DNA of 64,000 nt from Owenia fusiformis. Its lineage: Eukaryota > Annelida > Polychaeta > Sabellida > Oweniidae. Shown here in pieces: positions 43,222 to 53,442 of the stretch. The stretch covers positions 24,719,740-24,783,739 of the forward strand of contig CAIIXF020000010.1 of the NCBI GenBank assembly GCA_903813345.2. The letters are read 5' to 3'. Position numbers and translations under genes: made by a program. How positions within the stretch are numbered: position 1 is the first letter of the stretch; the number at the start of each line of letters is the position of its first letter. The notes beneath the pieces were generated by a model. It was not told the origin of the DNA. It saw only the letters and a list, made by a program, of their open reading frames with translations, and searched no databases.

Positions 43222-43299
43222 GTCCGAACTAGGGATTCGAACCTAGGGCCAAGCTATAGTGGTAACCTTGACTCTGAGCCATAGCGGATGGACTATGGC
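43222..43299 (-). pseudogene. tRNA-like sequence with B box
   Basis: The - strand has CTAGGTTCGAATCCCTAG, a T-arm with a good stem and B box, preceded by a tRNA-sized region (GCTATGGCTCAGAGTCAAGG). Acceptor pairing is poor, and the flanks do not match the other three tRNA-like repeats clearly. Probable SINE head or pseudo-tRNA. Confidence 0.5.
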
Positions 43300-43909
43300 A
43301 CAACTCACGTGACATTTGTTTTATGTCTACATGTATTGACAATTAATGTTTGGAAAATGGCAGAAACCGCTTGCAGATTCAATCTTGAACCAAAAATGAA
43401 TTATGATATTCAATTATTCAAATCCCACATGCCTTTCACTGACCCAAAATCAATGCTCACTATGAATGTAGTAATATAATATTAGCTTTCTTGTACTTTT
43501 TGGGCAAATTTAGCCTTGCCCAAGTCTGTGTTATTTTAAACCATTTTGTCCTCTATAAATCGCAATGTTCCTTTAAACCTTTTAATACTGCAGTGTTAAA
43601 TTTGATTTGTCAGTAGACTCGTTCCTGTGAATCGCTTGTGCACCACAGGAGTGCCATTGCAACAAACTTTGGTATCTTTGTGCACTTGGATGAGTCGTTT
43701 TTGTTAAAAACATCCAAGAATACAGTCTTAATCCGAACGATGGGAAATTTTACCAGGATTCCGAATCTGCAATCTAAATTGATATTGTCCATTGCAAATC
43801 TCAAGGATGTCCTATCATAAAATACCGCTGTTGTTCAACATCTGTGTCAAGTACGATACATGTACTTTGAATTTATCAAATAGAATTTGTCATTTAGTGA
43901 ACCACATAT
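43300..43909. other. Spacer with a solo TAGCCTTGCCCAAGTC end
   Basis: TTAGCCTTGCCCAAGTCTGT at about 43507 equals the TIR of the 9-bp-TSD transposon family (9714-10289) without a partner nearby. Short ORFs on both strands (43610-43820) have no recognisable motif. Confidence 0.5.
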
Positions 43910-43911
43910 AC

Positions 43912-46026
43912 AGCGTGACCCAAAAAGATTTCTTCAATATTTTTCTTAAATGGAGGTTAATTATCCCACCGAACGAAGTTCGAGAGGGATATAGGAAAGC
44001 CGTCTGTTTGTCCGGGCGATAACTCAAATACCGTTTCACGGATTTGATTCAAATTTTATAGGCTTATGCCTTATGGGTGTAGGACCTCTGCTCGAGAAGG
44101 AATTTTCAATATGGCCACTGAATTCAAAATGGCCACCATTTTTCGTAAAAAATGTAATCTTAAATAACTCAAATACTAGTTTGCGGATTTGGTTCAAATT
44201 TTATATGCTGATGCCTAGGGACACAGTAGATATGTTTGAGTAAAAATTTTCAAGATGGCGGCTAGATTTCAAAATGGCGGCCATTTTTCGTAAAAAAACC
44301 TAATCTTTGATAACTCAAATACCAGTGAACGGATTTGGTTCAAATTGTATATGATGATGCCAAGGGACACAGTAGATCTGTTCGAGTTACAATTTTCAAG
44401 ATGGCCACTGAATTTAAAAATGGCGGCCATTTTTCGTAAAAAAAACGTAATCTCTGGTAACTCAAATACCAATGAACGGATTTGGTTTAAATTTTATATG
44501 CTTATGCCTAGGGACAAAGGAGCTTTGCTCAAGATGAGATTTTCAAGATGGCCACTGATTGTCAAAATGGCAGCCATTTTTCGTAAAAAAGCATAATCTT
44601 TGATAACTCAAATACCAGTGAACGGATTTGGCTCAAATTTTATATGATAATGCCTAGGGACACAATAGATCTGTTCAAGAAAGAATTTTCAAGATGGCGG
44701 CTTGATATTCAAAATGGCGGCCATTTTTCGTAAAAAAAGGTCATCTTTGATAACTCAAATACCAGTGAACGGATTTGGCTCAAATTTTATATGATGATGC
44801 CTAGGGACAAAGGAGATCTGTTCGAGAAAGAATTTTTAAGATGGCGGCTGAATTTCAAAATGGGCGCCATTTTTCGTAAAAAACATAATCTTTGATAACT
44901 CAAATACCAGTGAACAGATTTGGCTCATTTTTTATATGATGATTCCTAGGGACACAGTAGATCTGTTCGAGAAATTTTTTTTAAGATGGCGGCTGAATTT
45001 CAAAATGGTAGCCATTTTTCATAAGAAAAAACGTAATCTTTGATAAGTCAAATACCAGTGAACAGATTTGGTTCAAATTTTATATGCTGATGCCTAGGGA
45101 CAAAGGAGATCTGTTCGAGAAAGAATTTTTAAGATGGCGGCTGAATTTCAAAATGGACGCCATTTTTCGTATAAAACGTAATCTTTGATAACTCAAATAC
45201 CAGTGAACAGATTTAGCTCATTTTTTATATGATTCCTAGGGACACAGTAGATCTGTTCGAGAAATTTTTTTTAAGATGGCGGCTGAATTTCAAAATGGTA
45301 GCCATTTTTCATAAGAAAAAACGTAATCTTTGATAAGTCAAATACCAGTGAACAGATTTGGTTCAAATTTTATATGCTGATGCCTGGAAACACAGTAGCT
45401 CTGTTCAAGAAAAAAATTTTAAGATGGCGGCTGATCTTCAGAATGGCTGCCATTTTTCATTTTCATTTTCGTAATCTTTGGTAACTCAACTGCCGTTCGG
45501 TGGGATTTGCTACTCCGTGGAGTTGCTGTTTTTCTATTTGCTCTGAAATTTGGCACACAAGGACTTCATTCAATGTGGGATCCTTTAGCAAAGTTTCAAT
45601 AACCATAGTCTTATATTGATAGAGCTATGGTCGTTCCAAAATATGCTCCAAATGTCGTCCATTTCCAAAGTTAGGTTTTCAGATGAATCACATTCCCTTC
45701 TTTCTGAACATGTAAACTCAAGAAATAATGTGTTATGAACAGTTTTCCTTGAACATTGCAAGTTTGTTTTCATCTGGAGCATATTTTGAAACAACCATAA
45801 CTCTATCAATATTAATAACTACCTAGAATGCCTATAGCGATTGGTAGTAGAGATAAGATGTTAAAAAAACAAAAAAAACTCTATCAATATAAGACTATTG
45901 TTATTAAAACTTTGCCAAAGGATCCCACATTGAATGAAGTCCTTGTGTGCCAAATCTCAGAGCAATTTATGTCCATTTAAGAAAAATATTGAAGAAATGG
46001 AGGGTTGCATTTTTTGGGTCACCCTG
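43912..46026. mobile_element. Foldback (GTGACCC-ended) element hosting a pearl-like insertion
   Basis: Left arm: CAGCGTGACCCAAAAAGATT ... CTTCAATATTTTTCTTAAATGGA, interrupted at 43957 and resumed at 45537 with TTTGCTCTGAAATTTGGCACACAAGGACTTC and GGGATCCTTTAGCAAAG. The right arm (45870-46026) is the full inverse, ending TTGGGTCACCCTGTA. An inner inverted pair (CAAAATATGCTCCA/TGGAGCATATTTTG) continues the fold. CAGGGTGACCC with TA fits a mariner-type MITE. Confidence 0.82.
43957..45536 (-). mobile_element. Pearl-like subfamily A with ~10 core units, nested
   Basis: Begins TTAATTATCCCACCGAACGAA, then a shortened array region (CCGTCTGTTTGTCCGGGCG). It has about ten tandem units of ~115-145 bases, each with AACTCAAATACCAGTGAACGG, TTTGGTTCAAATTTTATATG, TGCCTAGGGACA, AAGATGGCGGCTGAATTTC and AAAATGGCGGCCATTTTTCG. 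It ends GTTCGGTGGGATTTGCTACT, then CCGTGGAGTTGCTGTTTTTCTA. Units near 44880-45060 and 45180-45350 are near-identical pairs, indicating recent array expansion. Confidence 0.85.
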
Positions 46027-46205
46027 TAATACTAAGTTTATTTATATCTTCCTGAAGTTGATCACTTCTCTCTGCACTATCAACTGAGGAATATGTATTA
46101 GAATCATCAGCAAAATTTGAAGTATAGATGAAGACAAATATTTCCATTATCGTGTATGGACCCTTTGAATGTATTGCTTTATAGTTTACATATATGTTGT
46201 TCTAG

Positions 46206-46338
46206 GTTGTATCTGATCTACCATTTGTATCTCCAAGTGAAGTTAACCTATTGAACAGACTATGTGTGTTGGCTACCTACTACAAGCAGCTCAAAGACTT
46301 TATACAGCACAATGGGCCAATGCCAAGTCTTAAAACAG
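46206..46338 (+). CDS. TUBGCP4: TUBGCP4 coding exon 2
   Basis: The acceptor TTCTAG is followed by codons beginning VVSDLPFVSPSEVNLLNRLC, matching the GCP4 segment VSQDFPFLHPSETSVLNRLC in vertebrates. The rest, through ATYYKQLKDFIQHNGPMPSL, is less conserved, as expected for this variable linker ahead of the first grip (GRIP1) helices. The exon starts in phase 0, fitting exon 1. It ends AAAACAG|GTTAAC with one base left over (phase 1), which fits exon 3. Length is 133 bases. The intron after it is 646 bases and contains a pearl-like fragment. Confidence 0.9.
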
Positions 46339-46499
46339 GTTAACATATGCAAATATTATAGTAAAACACTGCTTGATCAGAAGGAGACAATGCAATTCCT
46401 CTCTTCAACACTTTTATATAAAAAGTATTTGAGACCCCAAATATATTCCCATTTTGATGTATGTTTTAAGAAAACTTTAAAAGAGCACGTAAGATATGG

Positions 46500-46812
46500 C
46501 AAGCATTTTTCAAAGGGCTATATCTTTGGTTTGCATACTGTCTAATGACATTTTGGGTAGAAGGTAGCTATTTTGAAAAATGGCCACCATTTACAAGTAC
46601 ATGTGTGCATTTTTTAAACATTTTATAGGTGGCTACTTAAAAGCATATTACTTCTTCTGATGACAACTTGGTTAGTGAGCAACCATTTTGAAAATGGTGG
46701 CCTTATGTGTGTTGTTTTATGATATTTACTTTATATTTCGCTTGTAAAAATCCCAGCCATTTATGTTCGATGGGATTCGCTACGCTTTGGCGTTGCCGTT
46801 GTTCTGGTTAAC
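46500..46812 (-). mobile_element. Pearl-like subfamily B fragment in TUBGCP4 intron 2
   Basis: One core unit (GTCTAATGACATTTTGGGTAG, AAAATGGCCACCAT), then AAGCATATTACTTCTTCTGA and the fixed end CGATGGGATTCGCTACGCTT, then GGCGTTGCCGTTGTTCTGGT. It occupies almost half of the 646-base intron. Confidence 0.8.
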
Positions 46813-46984
46813 ATAGTACTATCTATAAGTACAATGTATTAGTTCAAATATTTTACATTACATCACTAACTTAAGTTCAAATTTATTATAAGCATCTTCA
46901 TCTGTTGAAATATGTTTTTGAAATTAAAAAGTGAGTAAGTCTAGTTCAAAACTATTATTGTTGCTATTATTTATATGAATACAG

Positions 46985-47142
46985 GTGAGTCAGGTACACT
47001 GCATGGTATGTACCTACATGCCTTCTGTACTGGATTGGATGACATATTGGACCCATATAGGGCTGTCTTACTGAGACTTGAGCAAGAGGTGCTATGTGAT
47101 CCACACCTGACTGCATCACATTTACAGTGTATGCTGGAAGAG
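46985..47142 (+). CDS. TUBGCP4: TUBGCP4 coding exon 3
   Basis: Begins after AATACAG, completes the split Gly codon from exon 2 and encodes 53 residues. The segment LHGMYLHAFCTGLDDILDPY and the following LLRLEQEVLCDPHLTASHL are the most conserved part of GCP4 visible here (vertebrate LHGIYLRAFCTGLDSVLQPY and LLDLEQEFLGDPHLSISH). It ends GGAAGAG|GTGAAT in phase 0. The ORF runs on into the intron by chance to a stop near 47169. The GT donor and the homology both place the exon end at 47142. The next intron is about 13.3 kb. Confidence 0.94.
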
Positions 47143-47527
47143 GTGAATATATTTTGCATAATGAATTAGCCATCATATAGTGTGTTTGGGGATATTGCAT
47201 AAACTATAGTCCGAATATATTTTTGTTTCATTGAAGTGAAAGTTATAACATTAAGTAGGGTAGGTGATTGAATGATGATGTGGTTAAAAACAAAAAGAAT
47301 TGGGGGCAAAGCAGTTCAAACGACTTAATTATAGATAACTTAATCAACTGAGATTAAGTCGAGACTGGCCATTCAAATACATAGAAAATAATGGAATAAG
47401 TATGACTACTTCAATTTTTGACTCGCATTTACAAATGAACATGCTGTACCTTTATGGATCAATATGACACTCCCTTTTACAATGATTGTACAAAAAAATC
47501 TGAAAATTCAATCTAGACTTTCCTTTT
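47143..47527. other. Start of TUBGCP4 intron 3, nothing seen
   Basis: AT-rich, no repeat recognised. Confidence 0.4.
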
Positions 47528-47770
47528 TATTATCCCAACATTGAAGTTCAGTAGGGATATAGTGAAGCCCTCCGTCAGTCAGTCCTACCATCAGTCTGAG
47601 TCAATCAGTCCGTCTGTCTGTCTGGAAGATAACTTGAATACAAGTAACCAAATTTTCTTCATATTTGGTGGAATGATGGATATTGGTAAACAGTTTTTGC
47701 AAAAAATGTAAAAAATATTTGAGGGGGGTATTAAATTTTCATTCCATAACATCAATTAGATATTAGCTTA
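47528..47770 (-). mobile_element. Pearl-like subfamily C fragment
   Basis: ATTATCCCAACATTGAAGTTC, AGTAGGGATATAGTGAAGCC, a TCAGTCAGTC/CCGTCTGTC array (47572-47622), then TAACTTGAATACAAGTAACC. The opposite end is missing. Same subfamily as 1325-1606, 61107-61943 and 63949-64000. Confidence 0.7.
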
Positions 47771-48699
47771 GTAAACAAAATGTCACTTATACAGTGGTTA
47801 ATAGGCTTGCCCAAGTCAGTCTCTTTTACTTATCTTGATTTCTATTATGACCGCCTTGTACCAATGAGAAGCCCACGTGCTTAACCAACCCAATGTTTAT
47901 GTCGGTAAATAAATTTGACCAATCAATGACGGCCCTGCATCGTTAGCACATTATTGTTCACAGTCAAAACAAGTACACTTTCCATGAACAAATCTTTCAC
48001 AATTTATCATGAACTGATCATGAAAATGCAAATATTTTATCAGATAAATATCAATCAGAGTTTAGTGGATTCCGGAGCATCGATCAGATACCTGGAGGTG
48101 AGGAGATTTCAACAAGAAACGTTGAAAAGATTGAACATGATAGCTAGAGTTCGTACACACCTGGAAATGTCGGGGAAATTGATTTTTTTTTTCCAGGTGC
48201 TGGAAATGTCAGGGAATTTTAAAATTGGGTCAAAAAGGGCTGAAAATGTCAGGGAATTTTGAAACATGAGATATGTCAGGGAAATGTCACGGAATTTTGT
48301 ATCAGAAAAAAATAATGTTCCAGCAAAATACATTTTGGGGCTATGACAAGATATCAATGAAATCCAAAATCTAACATTTAGTTCTTTCCACAAATTGGAA
48401 ATCTTTTCATTAGGGTTGATTGAATGAGATTCTATCTGGTATTGTATATTTGTAAGAACAGTGTGAAAATTATTCTGAAACCGAACAATAAAGAATATAC
48501 ATATTGTGTAGAGATGGTTCAATACAATTATATGCTTTTCCATGTAGTAGGTTAGTCTTAGGTCATTCAAAGTTAATTACTGGTGTTTCATGTTTTGTTG
48601 AGGGGAATTCTTTTTTCAGTGTAAAACTATTTATATTAAGAAGCCGTCAGTCTATTCATCTGTCCATCTGTTCATAAATCAAATATCAGTTGACAGATC

Positions 48700-48832
48700 A
48701 TGTGCAGTATGGCAAGTGATTTTAGACGGTCATATCTTTCACCAGGAGTAAAAAATTATGGTTTTGGTCCCCACCTTGGCACTTATTATTATTAAATAAT
48801 GTTAGGCTTAAATCACTTGCCATACTGCACAT
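48700..48832. mobile_element. 133-bp MITE with 24-bp perfect TIRs
   Basis: ATGTGCAGTATGGCAAGTGA is exactly inverted at the right end. Flanked by (A/G)GATC. It sits inside a pearl-like fragment whose sequence resumes as CTTTATATACTGATGC. Perfect TIRs suggest relatively recent insertion. Confidence 0.85.
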
Positions 48833-49025
48833 GGATCTTTATATACTGATGCTTTGGTTATATAGGGCCTCTATAAGAAGACACTTTCGCCATCTTTCAT
48901 CACAAATACTGATCATTTGGTTTGGTATCATAGGCCTGTGCCTTATAGTGATGCTACTCGAGAAGGAATTTCTAATATGGTATATATTTTGGTGTAGATT
49001 TTCCAAAAAGGGGGAAGACAATACA

Positions 49026-49255
49026 GGCCTGTCAACTGTCCCGCAATTTGCGTATTTGTCACGCATTTGCTGAAGAATTTGAAGTCACGCCAGTTATTTT
49101 TGCGTGACAGAAAAGGTCACGCAAATACACATTTTACCTGGTAATTGTCAAGCAAAAATATTTCTGTAGAAAAATTTCTAAAAAATTTCGTCTACACAGC
49201 AAAAATACGAACGCCGTAAAAAAACGTACGTATTTTGTTCGGACTTGTCCTTCTG
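49026..49255 (+). repeat. Repeat with GTCACGCA and TAGAAATTTTTCT words
   Basis: Contains CTGTCCCGCAATTTGCGTAT, CATTTTACCTGGTAATTGTC, AAGCAAAAATATTTCTGTAG, GTCTACACAGCAAAAATACG and ATTTTGTTCGGACTTGTCC. The last four recur in reverse complement at 58330-58475. Confidence 0.75.
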
Positions 49256-50130
49256 GTCTCAAGGGAGTTGGTATTTTCTATTTTTGATCAAAATTTGGAA
49301 GTTTCAGTTGTCATTTGGATTTATTACAAAACATTAACAAATTATAGTTTGAAATGCTTAGAATGCACCATACACAATGTAAATTCTCAAAAGTTTCTGG
49401 GGGTGAACTCCCGTACCGCTTTTGGCCTCCATATGGTATGTAAAATAAAAAATATGATGTATCAGGAATAATTTGTGAATAAGGGGGCCTAGCCTGTAGA
49501 AGTAAAGTTAAGTCATGAGAAATGATACTAAAGGAGAAACCCAAAATGTTTCATAATAGGTCTTGTCTCTCAAATAATACAGTTGTTTGAGACTTTTTAG
49601 TAGGCTGTGCAAGCAGAACTACAGTAGATCTGGAAATTTCCTTTTTTCTGGAAATGTCAGGGAATTTCATTTTGAAAAAGGTGTACGAACCCTGTCTAGG
49701 CTGAGATTCAGAGCAATCACTGAATCATATTGACGACTTCATTGACTAGGTCTTCATGCATTTTCATTGCGAATTCAGTTTTAAATCAACATCGAATCGC
49801 GTGATTTAATTTATATTAATAACTGGTTTCATTCCAATGTACATTTAATTACATATATTGTAACTCTGAAAAAGTACTCGATCAGATCATTTCAAGTTGT
49901 AGACAGGTAGTTTGCTTTGTTTATGCAGGTAAACTTGATAACGTTTTGATTGGTCAATCAGTCGTGTCCACCTGATCTTGCCTATCAAAATGGTTTTTCA
50001 ATACCCCTGACAGCGTATGAATTATGGAAATCTCGAAACCACTAAATGACTTATCATAATATCAGCGATGATGTATCAGATAAGATGGTGATAATTCAAA
50101 AAATAACAACTTGTACAAGGCAAAGTCGTT

Positions 50131-50688
50131 AAGTGTATCCTAAAATCATAGAGAGATATGTTGATTGGTTTAGGAGAAAACAATTTATAGAAATAAATAA
50201 AACACATTTTCGTTTATTTTTTTGTTTCATCAATCTTTTTGCAGCTTCAAAGAAATAATAGGCAGTAACAGTGCTCCAAGTAGTATTCAAAAATAACTTC
50301 CAAGCTATGTGTGACATTGTTATACAAGGAATGTAATGATTAGGTACTATTTTGTATATTTAATATGGCTTTGTTGACCCCTACCCCTTAGAAAGTGGAG
50401 GTTGCACAATTAGATCAGAAATTCTACAATGAGTACTAATACTTCTCGAAGTACATGTAGTATTCTAAAAATATACAGGGTGGGCCAATAAAAACCAATA
50501 CCAAAGTTTAAGGATGAATATCATATGATATAACATTAAATCATGCCATGTATATCATGTTAAACATATGCTAACAATATGACACCATCTGATTGAAAAA
50601 CCATTGTTTTCATGTGGAGTGAGAGGCTAAAATTGGCACAATGGGTGTCATGAGTGACCAAAGGATTATTCACTGCAGATATCCAAAT
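50131..50688. other. Spacer with a CAGGGTGGGCCAA mariner-type end
   Basis: TACAGGGTGGGCCAATAAAA at 50474 looks like a Tc1/mariner TIR, but no inverse partner was found. 50130-50180 (TATCCTAAAATCATAGAGAG, TTGATTGGTTTAGGAG) is inverted at 55120-55170. Confidence 0.5.
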
Positions 50689-51487
50689 CAGAGGTTTTGG
50701 AAAGCACTCGACCTGGTCGCGACCAGATTTCAGTACTTGCGACCAACATGTGAAATCTAGTGGTTGCGAGTACACTATATGGAGCATTATTCATAAGAAT
50801 TTATTAACATTTTTACCTTAACTAACGGTGACTCGGTCCAAAGTTGTCAGCATGTTCTGATTCTGATTATTTTTCATTCTTCTAATTATCGCCCAACAAG
50901 AATTGTAAGGTTCAATTTGATTGGCTGGCTATATTGCATCATCTACTGTGAACCAATTAGATCCGAGTTTACAATTTCCAGAAACCAGAAGTAGCTTACC
51001 GAAAGTGATATTTTCAAAATGTTATAGTGATTTTTCTATCAAAATCCATTGACATCCACCTTAATTCTTCTTGATATCTAATCTTTTTACTTCCACATAT
51101 TCAGAAAAATTAAGTTCTTGATCCCACTGGATTTTTACGCAAATACATTCACAGAAATTCCAAGTGATGAGTCTTAGTCGTTTCAGCATTAGTTTCCAAA
51201 AAGAAGAAACAATTATTGGAAGCAAGGTAATCCCTAGCTTATTCACTCAAGAAGGAAATTCAATGAAATGTACATCATGCAAACCGTATGCAAAGAGGCT
51301 GCTTCAATTTGTGGCACAAATAATTTCTTAATTTTTTATTTATTTTTTTCTTGGGACCAGTAACAAATTGAAATGAAGTGGTCCTACTTGGCGACCAACA
51401 TTTCCAGGACCATTTTCCAGGACCACTTCACATGAATTTTTACTGGTCCCAAGGACCACTACTCAATTTTAACGACCAAAACCTCTG
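50689..51487. mobile_element. 799-bp hAT-like element with 8-bp TSD ATCCAAAT
   Basis: TIR CAGAGGTTTTGG and its inverse CCAAAACCTCTG, flanked by ATCCAAAT (50681-50688 and 51488-51495). The duplication fits the hAT consensus nTnnnnAn. The ends are rich in GGTCGCGACCAG and CAGGACCA. No transposase. Confidence 0.9.
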
Positions 51488-52170
51488 ATCCAAATTATGG
51501 AAAATGGAGGGAAATTTGAACTTTGGCACTTTCAAAAGAGATACATTCATACTAGTATTCCTTGATTCCGCAGAAAAACCGCAGAAATTTGCATTTTCAT
51601 TTTTTTTCAAAATTTTTGTTTTGGCACGGAATTTCACCGAAAACATGATTTTTCCAGTCAACCATCTCATCTCATATTTGTCACTCACCTAAACACCCAA
51701 AGACTCTGCTTGTTTGTTGTCAGATACTTGTGTTTTGTCAGATTTTCAAGAGTAAATCTGTTTTAAATTCTCGAACTTCCGCCTTTGCACTTAGAGGTAG
51801 GACTGCGTCTAACATAATCACAAAATTTGAAACCAATGACTGTCCCTCGTAATTGTTTTGCGATAATATGTCTAATATTTTATTTGTCGTCGTCTTCTTC
51901 TTCGTTGTCTCCTTCTTCTTCCTCTTCTTCTAACTCTTTCTTTTTTTACATTTCCTTGGATCATTTTTCCCCGTCACCTAAAAGTGTCGATTATTTTTAT
52001 GAGAATATGTTTCTCTACACAATAAAGGTCGCTTGAAGATCTAGTAAATATTTATGTTTTGACTACAGTTTAAAGAAATCAAAAGTGTACGTTGTCAACT
52101 CTATGTACTTTGTCCCATTGAATTTACACATCTCAATTCACAGTAAGCCCTAATGCAGACATTGTCTTTT
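51488..52170. other. Spacer with a CTT/CTTCTT microsatellite
   Basis: 51885-51945 is (CTT)n-rich and generates a Ser-rich ORF that is not a gene. Otherwise nothing seen. Confidence 0.5.
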
Positions 52171-53192
52171 TAGCTCACATGGTGAGCTATTGCAATCACT
52201 CACTTGTCCGTCTGTCTGTCAACAATTGGCCAGTTTTAAAACCTCTGTCAACAGGATTCCCGTTTTAAGTTATTTTTGTTCAACATCAATATAGAACCCC
52301 CCCCCCCCATGACTCCTGGTTCAAAAGCTCGCCTATTTTCAAAATGGCCACCATTTTTGTCTCACGAAATTCACTATTGGACCATTTGCTTTAAAACCTG
52401 TGTTGATATGATTCCCGTTTTAAGTTATATTTGTTCAACATCAATACAGAAAACTCCCTCATGACTCCTGGTACAAAAGCTCGCCTATTATCAAAATGGT
52501 CGCCATCAAAATGGTCCATCTATCTCGCCAAATCCACTTTTGGAACATTTGCCTTAATACCTCTGTCAATAGGATTCCCTTTATTTTTGTTCAACATCAA
52601 TGTAGAAAACTCCTCTATGACTCCTGGTTCAAAAGCTCGCCTATTTTCGAAATGGTCGCCATTTTTGTCTCGCAGAATTCACTTTTGGCCTATTTCCTAG
52701 CTTTACAAATAATTTCAGGTGTCCTGCATTGTAAAAATCCATGTCAATTTAAAGAATAGTTGTATGAAATAATTTTGTTACAAAAAATCGGCAAAAATTT
52801 TATTTTCAGCCATTTTAGTTAACATTGATTTGTCAATATGTCTCGTGCAATCCACTTTTGGACCATTTGCCTTAAAAGCTTTGTCGATAAGATTCCTGTT
52901 TTAAGTTATTTTTGTTCAACATCAATGCAGAAATCTCCCTTATGACTCCTGGTTCAAAAGTTTGTCTATTTTCAAAATGGTCGCCATTTTTGTCTTGCAA
53001 AATTCACTTTTGGCCCATTTCCTAGCTTTACAAATAATTTCAGGTGTCCTGCATTGTAAAAAGTCATGTCACTGTAAAGAGTACTTGTATGAAATAATTT
53101 TGTTACAAAAAATCGGCAAAAGTTACATCCATTTTTTTATTTTCTGCCATTTTAGCCATAATTGACTTTTGAGCAACACCATGTGAGCCCAG
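52171..53192 (-). mobile_element. Pearl-like subfamily D, complete
   Basis: Opens AGCTCACATGGTGAGCTATT, then a short CCGTCTGTCTGTC array (52204-52219). It continues with four or five units of ~120-190 bases containing TTTTAAGTTATTTTTGTTC, ATGACTCCTGGTTCAAAAGC, TCAAAATGGTCGCCATTTTTGTCTC and TTCACTTTTGGACCATTTGCC. It closes with CACCATGTGAGCCC, the inverse of the opening. Two units share an additional GTGTCCTGCATTGTAAAAA module. Confidence 0.8.
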
Positions 53193-53306
53193 TACCCACG
53201 GTACTATTTTTAAATACTAATCGGCAGGGGTCAGATGTATTTAAAACTGAAAATGAACAATTTCAACTTGATTGAACTATTGAACCTCAGCACTTCCCAG
53301 GTATTG

Positions 53307-53442
53307 CCTTGGTCACATTTGCTCCGATTTTCACTACGGCGCCCAGCTGATTGAGTATTTTGTTCAATATTGAATAAATAATTGAACAAAACACTCAATC
53401 GGGCGGGCGCCGGCTGATTGATCAGAGCAAATGTGACCCAGG
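53307..53442. mobile_element. 136-bp palindromic MITE
   Basis: CCTTGGTCACATTTGCTCCG is inverted at the right (AGAGCAAATGTGACCCAGG). An inner palindrome (TTGAGTATTTTGTTCAA / TTGAACAAAACACTCAA) surrounds a short AT-rich centre. Confidence 0.85.

Larger units (their letters stand above)
48146..49699. mobile_element. ~1.55-kb element with GTTCGTACAC ends, nested
   Basis: Left AGAGTTCGTACACACCTGGA, right the inverse GGTGTACGAACCCTG. Near both ends, TGGAAATGTCAGGGAATTT repeats three or more times. The CAGGGTTCG-type end suggests hAT. The TSD is blurred (TAGCT/TAGGCT). The interior holds a pearl-like fragment (48640-48990), a MITE (48700-48832) and a CACGCAAATAC-type repeat (49026-49255). Confidence 0.65.
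47806..50130. mobile_element. Second copy of the CCTTGCCCAAGTC transposon, split by a larger element
   Basis: 47806-48145 and 49700-50130 match 10289-9714 in inverse orientation (TAGGCTTGCCCAAGTCAGTC, GACCGCCTTGTACCAATGAG, AAACAAGTACACTTTCC; then GCTGAGATTCAGAGCAATCA, TTTAAATCAACATCGAATCG, ATTATGGAAATCTCGAAACC). The break falls at the equivalent of 9948-9965 in the unbroken copy. The right TIR has decayed (ACAAGGCAAAGTCGTTAAG). Confidence 0.8.

Noticed and set aside
43961-45536. Open frames such as 44345-44596 with 'PRDTVDLFELQFSRWPLNLKMAAIFRKK'
   Set aside because: The same peptide recurs at every pearl-like core (for example 5662-5946, 58667-58849, 59690-59872), so it is repeat translation; no start, splice or domain support.
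46975-47169. Independent 64-codon gene, plus minus-strand frames 46967-47200 and 46971-47159
   Set aside because: The + frame is TUBGCP4 exon 3 with intron read-in; the - frames are its antisense shadows.
51827-52036. Ser-rich open frame
   Set aside because: Produced by the CTT/CTTCTT microsatellite.
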